DNA of 64,000 bases from the NCBI RefSeq assembly GCF_036850765.1, contig NC_089495.1, forward strand, positions 209,929,302 through 209,993,301, given 5' to 3'. The notes under the pieces are model-generated. The model made no database searches and was not told the origin of the DNA. It saw only the letters and a list, made by a program, of their open reading frames with translations. Of the stretch, positions 1 through 9,614 are shown piece after piece; the stretch's first letter is position 1, and each line of letters begins with the position of its first letter. This stretch comes from Saccopteryx bilineata. Taxonomy: Eukaryota > Chordata > Mammalia > Chiroptera > Emballonuridae. The position numbers and the translations under genes are program-made.

Positions 1-2184
1 GGCCACCACACCTGTCCCCGTGGCTGGCTCTGCTAGTTGTGCGTGCTTGTCTGTAACACTCAGCACACTTAGTGAGCATCTCCTGCCTGTGCCAAGCCAG
101 GAAGAAACGGCAGGTGGGGGCTCAGGGTGGGAAGCCTTGGCAACCTCAGTCCAGCTCCTGCCGCCCAAACATCAGGCCCCCTGAGGGGGTCTCCCAGGAG
201 AGAGGCTGGGAAGCTGCCTTTACCTGGGGCTTCTGGGGCTCTGAACGGACTGGCCCCTGCTGAGCCTCCCAGCAGTCTCAGGAGACGCCTTCCTCATTGT
301 CTTCCATTTACAAATGGGGGAAGGTCTAAGGAGGCTAGCGTCCCCACACCAGCTGACCTCCAGCCCCTTGCTAGTGAGGAAGCCAGCGTCAGTGGGGGCA
401 GGTAGGAAATTAATGTTAAGGTCCATCTTCTACCCTGATGCCCTGACTCCCTTTCCGTAGCCAGGGCGGCCCTGGCCTCACCTACCCAGAGAACCAAGCA
501 GACAGGAGGCAGATTTTCTTGTGGCCAGGCAGCCATTGTCCCTCTAGGTCACCTCACAAAGGTGACCTTGATGAACCCTGAGCCTCAGAGGTCCTAGACT
601 CGACTGGGATGTCCTGTCCCTGCTGTCCCCAAAACCTGCTGCAGCACCAACCCCATGCACCCCCCCAAGCGCACCCCCTGTCTGCAGTCCTCACTGTGCC
701 CAACGTCTCCTAAGTGCATCCTTTTAAGTGGCCCCAGGCACTGACCACTACAAGGGTGACCGGTAGCTGCATTTTTGGCGTGCACCCTCTGTGCTCACCA
801 GCCTCCCACAATTTTGTCTTTGCTGCAGCCCCAGAGAACAGCTGCTTCACGGGGCACCGAGGCTCCCTGTGCCCTGAGCACCCACCCTCCTGGCTGGCAC
901 CTGCCCACCCCCAAGTGCTCAGTGCCAGCTCGTCAAGACTGCAGCAGGGCTGGCCAGACCCCTCACTGCTGGCCCCTACACAGGTCCCAATAGACACTGA
1001 AAAAAAAAAAAAGAGTCATGTTAGCTACAAAAAGAGAAAGGGACTCCCCTCCCCTTTTCTCTCAACACTTCCTTTAGAAAATGTGTCATTGTACATTCTT
1101 TCTCAAAGGAGAAGGGTACATTCCTTGGAGAATGTACCAGGTATAGAAATCTTTTCAAAAGCGAAATCAGCCGCTGGCCAGCCTACAACCCCAGACCAGC
1201 TTTCTCAAGGACCGGGAGCCATCTGGGGACGGTCGCCACCAGGAAAGAGGGCGTCCCCTCCCAGCCTGACCTCTGAGAACCTCCGAGCACAGAGCTGGAA
1301 GAGTTTGTTTTCCCTTCGGACAAAGTCGATTAGCTAACACAGATGGTCCCCCTGCCTGATCACCAGAGGGTGTAGGGCGACCTGCATGTGACCAGGGCTG
1401 CTGGGAAGCCCCCCACTGGAGGATGAGCTGCTGCTGCTCCTCAGGATGGCATGTGCGCCCCGGCTGTCTCACCCCGACTCCAGAAGAGGCTGCGGTCTCC
1501 TATTGCCTTTGCCATTTCTCCCTGCCTCCTGGCTTAACGCTCACCCAACAGTCAGCTCTTCTCTTTCTCCTCTACTTCTGTGGACTTGTTTTTAGTGAGA
1601 GCACCCTGACACCCCAACCTGGCACGACTGGCAGTGCCACCGCCCGCCGGGGCACGAGGGCCCACCTGACTCCACCCGCTGGTTTTCCAGTTGAAGCAGC
1701 TGAGTCGTGGTTTCGACTTTCCTGTGCACAGCCTCCTCTCGGGGAACAGGCCTCGTGCCACGGAGAGAGAGGGCACGCACATCCTGAGATGCTGACAACT
1801 CCTGCAGACGGGCAAACCCAGCTCCGCGCCCACCGCCGCCCTGGACACCCTGCCATCCGCCCTGGCCCCTCGGCAGAGGGGGGGTGCGAGCTGGTGGGCC
1901 TCCGTGTCATCGCCTCCAGCGGCCGCCCGCAGACACTGGTCTGAGCTCGGGGCTCTTTCAAGGCAAGTGCCCATGGGTGACTTTAAATGACTTTCCATTA
2001 ATTACTTACCAGGGAGCCCAAAATAGCTTCCCAGCCTCCAAGGCTGTGTAGGCCTGAGGGCCCTGACCCAGATTTAATTTTAAACTTTGTCTTTTTTCTT
2101 TTTCTTATTTTTATGTTTTGAAAATATATCATTTTCTAACATACGTAATTTTCAAATAAGTAATATATACACAGGGCGCAATGC
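1..2184. other. Intergenic DNA, no gene seen
   Basis: GC-rich sequence upstream of MRGBP. Open frames here have no conserved-looking protein or splice structure. A stretch at about 280-410 reads like an old MIR-type fragment (a run near 'acaaatggggg' followed by degenerate text), with low confidence. The NTSR1 gene that precedes MRGBP in human is not visible, which fits its roughly 33 kb distance there. Confidence 0.6.
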
Positions 2185-2582
2185 AAAAGAGGGATGAGGC
2201 CCTGGCCGGTTGGCTCAGTGGTAGAGCGTCGGCCTGGCGTGCGGAGGTCCCGGGTTCGATTCTCGGCCAGGGCACACAGGAGAGGCGCCCATCTGCTTCT
2301 CCACCCCTCCCCCTCTCCTTCCTCTCTGTCTCTCTCTTCCCCTCCCGCAGCCGAGGCTCCATTGGAGCAAAGATGGCCCGGGCGCTGGGGATGGCTCCTT
2401 GGCCTCTGCCCCAGGCGCTAGAGTGGCTCTGGTCGCGACGGAGCGGCGCCCCAGATGGGCAGAGCGTCGCCCCCTGGTGGGCATGCCCGGTGGATCCCGG
2501 TTGGGCGCATGCGGGAGTCTGTCTGACTGCCTCCCCGTTTCCAGCTTCAGAAAAATGCAGAAAGAAAAAAAAAGAGGGGTGA
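2185..2582 (+). repeat. Ves-like tRNA-derived SINE with intact target-site duplication
   Basis: The head (from about 2200) has a pol III A box (tggctcagtggtagagc) and B box (ggttcgattct). A long unique body follows, then an A-rich tail near 2562-2573. It is flanked by a 13-bp duplication, aaaagagggatga at 2185-2197 and aaaagaggggtga at 2570-2582, with one difference. This is a textbook LINE-mobilised SINE insertion. The body at 2467-2480 is the reverse complement of CCACCAGGGGGCGA, a full match to the CTCF core motif. Family naming as Ves-like is from memory. Confidence 0.9.
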
Positions 2583-3084
2583 AGTTGATATGCTGGGAAA
2601 TGTCACCATCTCTCCCCACCCCACCCCCTGAGCCCTCCCCAGAGGCAGCCCCAGGAGGAAGGTGTCCTGTCCTGGGGAGGGACACACCATGGGCACAGGG
2701 ACAAGGGTGGATGGCAGCCCTTCTGTTAGCCCCGGGCCCTCTTCCACATCCCCGGAGCTGCCCTGTTACTAGGAAGGCAGCTCAGTGCCCGTAGAGGCGA
2801 GGTCCACGTTCCAATCCTTGGAGCCTGGGAGACGTGTTGTGTTAGGTGACAGGGCAAAGGGATGTTGCAGATGTGACTAAGGCCACAAGTGTGAAGGTCA
2901 GAAGGGTGTCCAGTTGGGCCCAATGAAGTCACACGAACAGTTAAAAGCAGAGAAATGTCTCAGGGATCTCCGGAGCCAGAGGGGAAGTAAGTCAGAGGGA
3001 CTCAAGGTGTCAGAAGGACTGCACCCGGCTGAACTGCCTGCCAGCCCTCTGAGCTACCCGATGAGACAGTCAGAGCTGCGGGTG
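2583..3084. other. Intergenic; possible old interspersed repeat fragment
   Basis: At about 2790-2920 the text (gttgcagatgtgactaaggcc and around it) resembles an ancient medium-reiterated mammalian repeat. A related-looking passage occurs at about 31,235-31,345. I cannot name the family from the sequence alone. No gene is seen. Confidence 0.4.
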
Positions 3085-3485
3085 GAAACTGCTACACTGC
3101 CTGACCAGGCGGTGGCGCAGTGGATAGAGCGTCCGACTGGGATGCGGAAGGACCCACAGGTTCGAGACCCTGGGGTTGCCAGCTTGAGCGCGGGCTCATC
3201 TGGCTTGAGCAAAAAGCTCACTAGCATGGACCCAAGGTCACTGGCTCGAGGGGAGGGGGGTTACTCAGTCTGCTGAAGGCCCGTGGTCATGGCACATATG
3301 AGAAAGCAATCAATGAACAACTACGGTGTCGCAACGAAAAACTGATGATTGATGCTTCTCATCTCTCTCCGTTCCAGTTTGTCCCTATCTATCCCTCTAT
3401 CTGACTCTCTCTCTGTCCCTATTAAAAAAAAAAAAAAGAAACGTATAATACTTATTTTAAAAAAAAGAAAGAAACTGCTACACTG
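3085..3485 (+). repeat. tRNA-derived SINE (Rhin-1-like) with 15-bp target-site duplication
   Basis: The head reads cctgaccaggcggtggcgcagtggatagagcg from about 3100, with a B box ggttcgagacc. The body contains the repeated phrases 'gccagcttgagc' and 'catatgagaaagcaatcaatg', then a tct-rich tail and poly-A. Exact duplications gaaactgctacactg lie at 3085-3099 and 3471-3485. The head-body arrangement recurs in several copies in this window, so it is a dispersed family. The name Rhin-1-like is from memory of horseshoe bat SINEs. Confidence 0.9.
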
Positions 3486-3597
3486 TGGTAATTTGTTGCA
3501 GCGGCAGTGGGAAATCGATACAGTATCTGCTGCTGCAGCTCCTGGTCCCTATTGCCCTATCGATTCAAGCCCGTGTGCTTTTCACAGGCTTTAGCTA

Positions 3598-3799
3598 TTA
3601 AGAAAGTTTTTTTATTTATTTATTCATTTTTAGAGAGGAGAGAGGGAGACAGACAGAGAGAGAGAAGGGAGAAGGAGCTGGAAGCATCAACTCCCATATG
3701 TGCCTTGACCAGGCAAGCCCAGGATTTCGAACCGGCGACCTCAGCATTTCCAGGTCAACGCTTTATCCACTGCACCACCACAGGTCAGGCTTAAGAAAG
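3598..3799 (-). repeat. Short tRNA-derived SINE, reverse orientation
   Basis: Poly-T and an AGAGAG tract lead into a reverse tRNA-like head (…gaaccggcgacctcagc… to caggtcagg at 3790). Target-site duplication ttaagaaag lies at 3598-3606 and 3791-3799. It inserted beside the 5' edge of the neighbouring L1 fragment, at nearly the same target site. Confidence 0.85.
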
Positions 3800-4676
3800 C
3801 TTTGAAATAAGTGCTGGCGAGGACTTGGAGAAAGGGGAACCCTCCTGCACTGCTGGTGGGAATGCAGTGCAACCACTGTGGAAAACAGTATGGATATTCC
3901 TCAAAAAATTAAAAATCAAACTGCCTTTTTTTTTTTTTTAGAGAGGAGAGAGAGAGAGGGAGAGAGAAAGACAGAGAGAGAGAGAAGGGGGGAGGAGCTG
4001 GAAGCATCAACTCCCCTATGTGCCTTGACCAGGCAAGCCCAGGGTTTTGAACCGGCGACCTCAGCATTTCCAGGTTGACGCTTTATCCACTGCACCACCA
4101 CAGGTCAGGCCAAACTGCCTTTTGACCCAGCTATCCCACTTTTAGGAATATACCCCAAGAACACTGTAGCACTGTTCCAAAAGGAGAAATGCACCCCCAT
4201 GTTTATAGCAGAAATGCACCCCTATGTTTATAGCAGCATTGTTCACAATAGCGAAGATCTGGAAACAGCCCAAGTGTTCGTCAGAGGACGAGTGGATTAA
4301 AAGGCAGTGGTACATATACACAATGGAATAAGAAATGATTTACAACAACATGGATGGACCTTGATAACATTATACTGAGTGAAATAAGTAAATCAGGAAA
4401 AACTAAGAACTATATGATTCCATACATAGGTGGGACATAACAATGAGACTCAGAGACATGGACAAGAAGGTGGTGGTTACCGGGAAGGGGGGAGGGGGGG
4501 GAAGGCATAAGAAAAACCAGATAGAAGGTGACAGAAGACACATTAGAATTTGGGTGATGGGTATGCAACATAATCAAATGTCAAAATAACCTGGAGATGT
4601 TTCTCTGAACATATGTACCCTGATTTATCAATGTCACCCCATTAAAGTTAATTTAAAAAAAAAAAGAAAGCTTTGA
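3793..4676 (+). mobile_element. LINE-1 3'-end fragment, 5'-truncated
   Basis: The sequence carries the end of L1 ORF2 and its 3' UTR: 'gacccagctatcccactt', 'cacaatagcgaagatctgg', 'caatggaataag', 'tgatggaccttgataac'-type text, then a G-rich 3' UTR stretch (4480-4505) and a poly-A tail at about 4652. Duplications aagaaagctttga at 3793-3805 and 4664-4676 bound it. It is heavily 5'-truncated, so it cannot be autonomous. A SINE sits inside it at 3930-4110. Confidence 0.9.
3917..4123 (-). repeat. Short SINE nested inside the L1 fragment
   Basis: This is the same subfamily as the SINE at 3598-3799, also reversed. Target-site duplication caaactgcctttt lies at 3917-3929 and caaactgccttt at 4111-4122. 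Because it splits the L1 text, it is younger than the L1. Confidence 0.9.
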
Positions 4677-5010
4677 GTTGCTATCCCTGCACGTGTGACT
4701 CTGCACACGTGTAGAGGAGGATAAACTGCCAGTGAGATCTGAGCTCAGCCCCTCCCGTGGTCCAGCGGCATATACGGGTCCACCGTCCACAGGACAGGGG
4801 CACTGGCTCAGCAATGCCAGGAACGCCCAGGGTCCAGCCTGCAGGTGCCGTCTGGGGCTGGGAGTTCTGCGACCACCACCTGCTTTGTTCTGAGCAGGGT
4901 TGCATCGTGGATCTGAGTGGGAGGCCACCGTGAGGTGGGGCACGGGCCCCGGGCTCCCTGACTGCAGCAGGGAGTAGACTGCTCTGAGCTCCTGAACCAG
5001 CGTGGTCCAG
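4677..5010. other. Intergenic, nothing recognised
   Basis: GC-rich unique sequence between two repeats. No gene or structured element is seen. Confidence 0.5.
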
Positions 5011-5338
5011 CTGTCATTCTTTTCTTTTTTTACAGAGACAGAGAGAGAGTCAGAGAGAGGGATAGATAGAGACAGACAGACAGGAACAGAGAGAGATGAG
5101 GAAGCATCACCTTAGTTGTTCATTGATTGCTTTCTCATATGTGCCTTGACCCATGGGGCTACAGCAGACCGAGTAACCCCTTGCTCAAGCCAGCAACCTT
5201 GGGTCCAAGCTGGTGAGCTTTTGCTCAAACCAGATGAGCCTGTACTCAAGCTGGTGACCTCGGGGTCTCGAACCTGGGTCCTCAGCATCCCAGTCCGACG
5301 CTCTATCTGCTGCGCCACCGCCTGGTCAGGCTGTCCAT
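5011..5338 (-). repeat. tRNA-derived SINE (Rhin-1-like), reverse
   Basis: Poly-T at about 5018 leads into reversed body phrases (cattgattgctttctcatatg) and a reversed head ending in ccgcctggtcagg at 5330. A short imperfect duplication (ctgtcat / ctgtccat) flanks it. Confidence 0.85.
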
Positions 5339-6145
5339 GCATTCTAAGTGCTGCTCTCAAGGAAGAAGCTGTAGGGTGGCACTGGCCTGGTGAGACAGCA
5401 TGGGTCAGCGGTGAGTGGACAAAAACTGCAGAACACAGGGACACGCATTCCAGCCTGGTGTGGCCCCAGCTGGGATCCACGCCTCACCCCGCCCTCCCAC
5501 CGCTGCCTGCTGTGACTGCGGGCCCACCGGTGCACACTTGCTCTGGCCACTGCCCCTGCCAAGCCTTCGGCTGTCTCAGAAGGGACCTTTGTAACCCCAG
5601 CATCCAGCTGTGACACAGGCCCACTCCTTCAGTGACTTGGTTTGTGCTCAGATGGGCTGAACATTCCAGGTCCATTTCTTACTCAAATCAAGAGAAAGAG
5701 TTTGCTTTGCAGGAAAATGCTCCAGGCGACTTCTCAGTACATGGGGACCCTTCTAGAGGCTGTGCCTGGCCCAGAGCAGGCTGTGTCAAAGTGCAGGGGA
5801 CGTCATTGGACCAACATCTTTGCAAGGCTTGTGTGCCCACTGTGCAGTTTCCTGGGCTCACCTCGTGATGGTTGCTGTCCGATTTGGCGGTCAGCGGAGC
5901 CCCAGGCCCTACAGAGGCAGCGGTGGAGGTAGGACAGGGAAGGCTGTGGGAAAACCAAGTGTCAGTTCTTACAGGAAATGGTTCTCAGTGGCTGAGAGTC
6001 GGGTGGATGAGGAAACCGTGGCACATGGACAGGGGAATATTGGCACCGTTCACCAGGACGCTGTGGTGAGGTGAGCAGAGCAGGTCGACCTCTAGGTCCT
6101 AGACGGTGCAGTTCTGCACAGGCACCGGCAGATATCAGCAGGCTG
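5339..6145. other. Intergenic, no gene seen
   Basis: Unique GC-rich sequence. Open frames are short and lack splice or domain signals. Confidence 0.5.
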
Positions 6146-6149
6146 GAGA

Positions 6150-6262
6150 GGGTGGGTGGGTGGGTGGATGGATGGATGGATGGATGGATGACGGATGGAT
6201 AGATGGGTAGGTGGGTGAGTGTGTGGTTGGATGGGTGGAATGAATGAATGGATGGATGGGGA
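6150..6262 (+). repeat. GGTGG/GGATG simple repeat
   Basis: Degenerate tetranucleotide runs of ggtg and gatg, with drift to 'gaatgaatggatgg'. It is a microsatellite with no coding content. Confidence 0.85.
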
Positions 6263-6279
6263 AGGGGTCTGCAGGACAC

Positions 6280-6720
6280 TACGGATGTTGCAAAACCTGG
6301 CTCGGGGGAAGTGTACGGCAGAGGAATTTTATTTCAGAATGACTTTCCCTGCCTATGAAGAGAATGACTGCCCTTTACAAAGAAAGCATTCACTGTTCTC
6401 CATGCTGACCCAAAGAACCACTTCCTCTTGTTGCCCGTGCAAAGAAAGCAGAGCTGGCCTTTAGAACCTGAATTAATAGGGAAAGATTCCATCTCTTAAA
6501 AATAAACTCGGCCCTCGTTAATCCCCTTGCAGCTGACTTGAGGGCTGAAGCGATTGCGAACCCAGGCGTAGCCCCCGTGGCATTCTGCGACATTTTGAAG
6601 TTGTAATTGCACCAGGGATCTGTGAGATCCAAGGAGAAGAGAATGACAGAGGGAAGCCAGGCTGACGCCCACCCTCGAACAGGCGTGTAAAAGCCCTCAT
6701 CTTTGATAACTAGAATGGGT
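6280..6720. promoter_or_regulatory. Candidate conserved non-coding element
   Basis: This block is clearly lower in GC than its surroundings and has no repeat signature. It includes 'cctgaattaatagggaaag', 'aaaaataaactcgg' and 'cattttgaagttgtaattgc'. Such AT-rich islands between genes are often conserved enhancers. Conservation itself cannot be seen from one sequence, so this is a guess for follow-up. Confidence 0.3.
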
Positions 6721-8200
6721 GGGGTGGGGGTGGGAGAGGGCACCTCTGAGACAGGGGTATTGCTGGAGTTGGCTCAGAGTCATCTTGGGGGGCAGGGGTC
6801 TTCAAAGCTGGCATCAATAAAACCCCAAGCTCTAGATACCAAGGGTCTCCTCCTTGCCCCTGGGGCTGAGCCACATTGAGCCAAGAAGCTGAGACTAAGT
6901 CCCCATCATTGTGACCACGTTGCCTGCATGGTCACACCCGAGAGCCACCCTCTCGCCGAGGACAGAGCACCCTGCCTACAGGAGGGCCCCCTTGCCTGGC
7001 AGGCTCCTGTACCTTACCCTAGTCTCTGCCACCCTCAGCAGCGCCACCCCTTCTGGAGAAGGGGCTTCCTGCAAACTGGTCCACAGGCTCTCTGGGGGGC
7101 CATGGGATGGAGGGAGGAGGGACTGGGTCAGTCCTGGCACCCCACATAGTGGACGAGTTACCCAGTATTCCTGTGCCTTGGTTTCCCCAATGCAAAGGGG
7201 AAACAGTCATGGCCATTGGCACAAAATAACCGAGAGCCCCTTCTCTTGGCTTGGTCCCTGCCGTCTCAGGTGAGGCCATCGGCTCTCCCAGCCACCATTT
7301 GCCAGCTGGACAAAGGCCCGTCCAGCAGGGCCTGGCGCTAATGACAAAGGGCTGTGCCCAAGGACCTGGAGGGCTACATATTCCACAAAATAACTGGAAA
7401 ATGAAAAGATTTAAAAAAAAAAAAAAAAGGGAAGCTCAGCCTGGCCCCCTTGTCCACTGCCAGGCGACTTGAGGGTAGTGTTGAAGGTAGCTGGGTTGCA
7501 TTTCCCACCGTGGTCTTCGCCTCGAGGCCCCTGGAGGGCTGCTGACAACGGTGCTCCCCCCACAGACTGACTCAGCAGAGGGCAGCTGGGGGTGTGTGCT
7601 GACATTCGCATGCACACACGTGCACATGTGTCTTGGCTGATGCTGGGCTTGCCGGTGAAGGCCGGCTGCACACGCTCGGAGAGCCCGGGCCTGCCAGAAC
7701 TCAAAACGCGAGAACTGCACCCACTCTCGGGTGGGTCCGGCTGCAAGGGAACAAACCTTCACCTGGTTCCTGCCTGCATGTTTCTGAGGAGCCCTGATTT
7801 GGGCCCAAACAGTGGGTGGGAGACGCCACCTAGAGGTGAGACGTGCGGGCTGCAAGCCCCGTGCTCGAGCAGAAACCTTGCCTCCCCACCTGGCCGGGCG
7901 TGGTGGGTCCCCAGGTGCCTGGAGAGGAGGCTCTCGGCTGGACAAAGGCAAGAACGGGGTGGCGGTGAGCGGAGAGCGCACGTGGCCGAGGAGCAGGGGC
8001 CCCGAGGGGTCCAGGGCACACTAAGGAGATTAATAACGGAGAGACCACCCTCTGTCGAGCACCTCCTGGGTGGGGAGCCTGTGCTAAGTGGCCGTGCGTC
8101 ATCGCGGCCTGGCAGCCACCACTGAGCCCAGTCCCGCTCTGGGCCAGGGCAGAGGAGCACAGGCCAGGCCGGGCCAGAACGCCCAGCCCCCTCGGCTCAC
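6721..8200. other. Intergenic, no gene seen
   Basis: Unique sequence with a poly-A stretch near 7412-7428 that has no clear SINE body in front of it. The long open frame at 7592-8125 has no recognisable protein content. GC content climbs toward the MRGBP island. Confidence 0.5.
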
Positions 8201-9468
8201 ATGACAGCTGGTGGTCTTCTGCCCCTGAGCCGTGCGACCGGCCCCACCGGCGGCCCCCTCCACGCGTGGGAAGCCGAGATTCAGGCCCCAGCGAGCTGAT
8301 CCCGCTCAAGAGTCCACCGGACTGTGTGTCCCCGCGGATGAGGCTGCCCAGCGCCTGCACCGGCCAGGGACAGCGCGCAGCAGTGCGGCTCCAGCTGTGT
8401 CCCGAACTGTGTCCGCAGCGTCCAGCAGACAGACGGGCTGGCAGGGCAGCCCCGTCTCAGCGCCCTTGCCGGTCCCACCGCGCGCAAGAGGAAACTGAGG
8501 CCTCAAGAGGCTCCGCGCCTTGCCCGACGCGCCAGCTGGCGGGCCGCAGAGGAAGGGGCCCGGAGCACCGCCCGGGGGTCTACACCCGGCGGGAGGCGAA
8601 GAGCGCACTGCCAGCGCGTCCCCGGCTCGGGCACCTCGGGGCGCGGCCTTTGCTGGGAGTGGGCGTGGCCTCTGCGAGGTGGGGCGGGGCCCGGGAGGCC
8701 TTGATTGGTGCTGCCTCCCAGCCGGCCACCGAGGCCCCGCCCCTGACCAAGACTCCGCCCTTGCCCCGCTCCCGCTGCGGGCCGGGCGCAGACCAGCGGT
8801 CAACCCTCCGCCGGGCCCCGTCCCGGGCCTGCGCCGGCCACGCCCCGGGCCTGCGCCGGCCACGCCCCGGTGCGGACCTGCAGTTAGCGCGCGCCGGGGC
8901 CTCGCGCCGGCCCTGCCCCCGCTGCAGCGCGGGTTAACCCTTACGGGCCCGCCTGCCGGTCATCCCAGAGGCCCCTGGCCCCGGCGGCTGGGCCCGGGCT
9001 CCTCCCCAGTGCGCGGTAGCCCTTCTGTGCAGCGCTCAGGCCGGAGGTCAGCCAGAGGCAATCGAAGCCCTTTAAAACCCATACTCGTAGAATGGACGGC
9101 GACCTGTGTCTTTTTTTCTCTTAACCGCTTTATAGAGTTGTAATTTGCAATTCCGCCATTTGCAGCCAACGGGGTTCACCCAGAGGGGTGCAGCGATCGC
9201 CGCAACCTGCTCTAGAGCGTTTCCACCCCTCTCCCCTAATTGACTCCATTTCCCGAGGTCCGCGAGGTCGGACCGCGCGGCGCCGCAGGGCCAAACGGCC
9301 AGGGGCCGCTGCGGGCGCGCGCCGGGACCGGCCCGCCGCTGCGCCTGCGCCGGCGCCGCGCGCGAGCCCGAGCGCCCACCCCGAGCGCGCGCCGCCGCGA
9401 GTGCGCCTGCGCGGAGCCCGTGGCCCCGCCCGCTCCCGCCGGGGGCTAGTCGCTGAGCGACCCGGGCT
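8200..9468 (+). promoter_or_regulatory. CpG-island promoter of MRGBP
   Basis: Dense CpG sequence leads up to the MRGBP start. Motifs seen: TGCGCCTGCGC at 9340-9350 and 9402-9412, one base from the NRF1 consensus; GC boxes near 8682 (ggggcgggg) and 9424 (ccccgcccg); and an inverted CCAAT box (attggt) near 8704. A 27-bp duplication (cgggcctgcgccggccacgc) occurs near 8820-8870. There is no TATA box, which fits a broadly expressed housekeeping gene. Transcription probably starts close to 9,400. Confidence 0.7.
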
Positions 9469-9614
9469 ATGGGGAGGCCGAGGTGGGCGGCGGGGCGCGG
9501 CGGGCGACAAGGGGCCCGGGGAGGCGGCCACCAGCCCGGCGGAGGAGACGGTGGTGTGGAGCCCCGAGGTGGAGGTGTGCCTCTTCCACGCCATGCTGGG
9601 CCACAAGCCCGTCG
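9469..9614 (+). CDS. MRGBP: MRGBP coding exon 1
   Basis: The ATG at 9469-9471 has a good Kozak setting (G at -3, G at +4). From about 9494 the conserved frame reads [18 protein letters not shown] and onward to HKPV. Donor gtgagc starts at 9615 in phase 1. The ATG and the conserved frame differ by one register. Confidence 0.9.

Noticed and set aside
714..1337. 207-codon open frame
   Set aside because: It has no known motif, contains an internal poly-A lysine run, and has no splice or promoter context.
2200..2275. tRNA genes (also near 3100, 13920-13996, 59801)
   Set aside because: A and B boxes are present, but the sequences are SINE heads with long bodies, tails and target duplications; they are not functional tRNAs.
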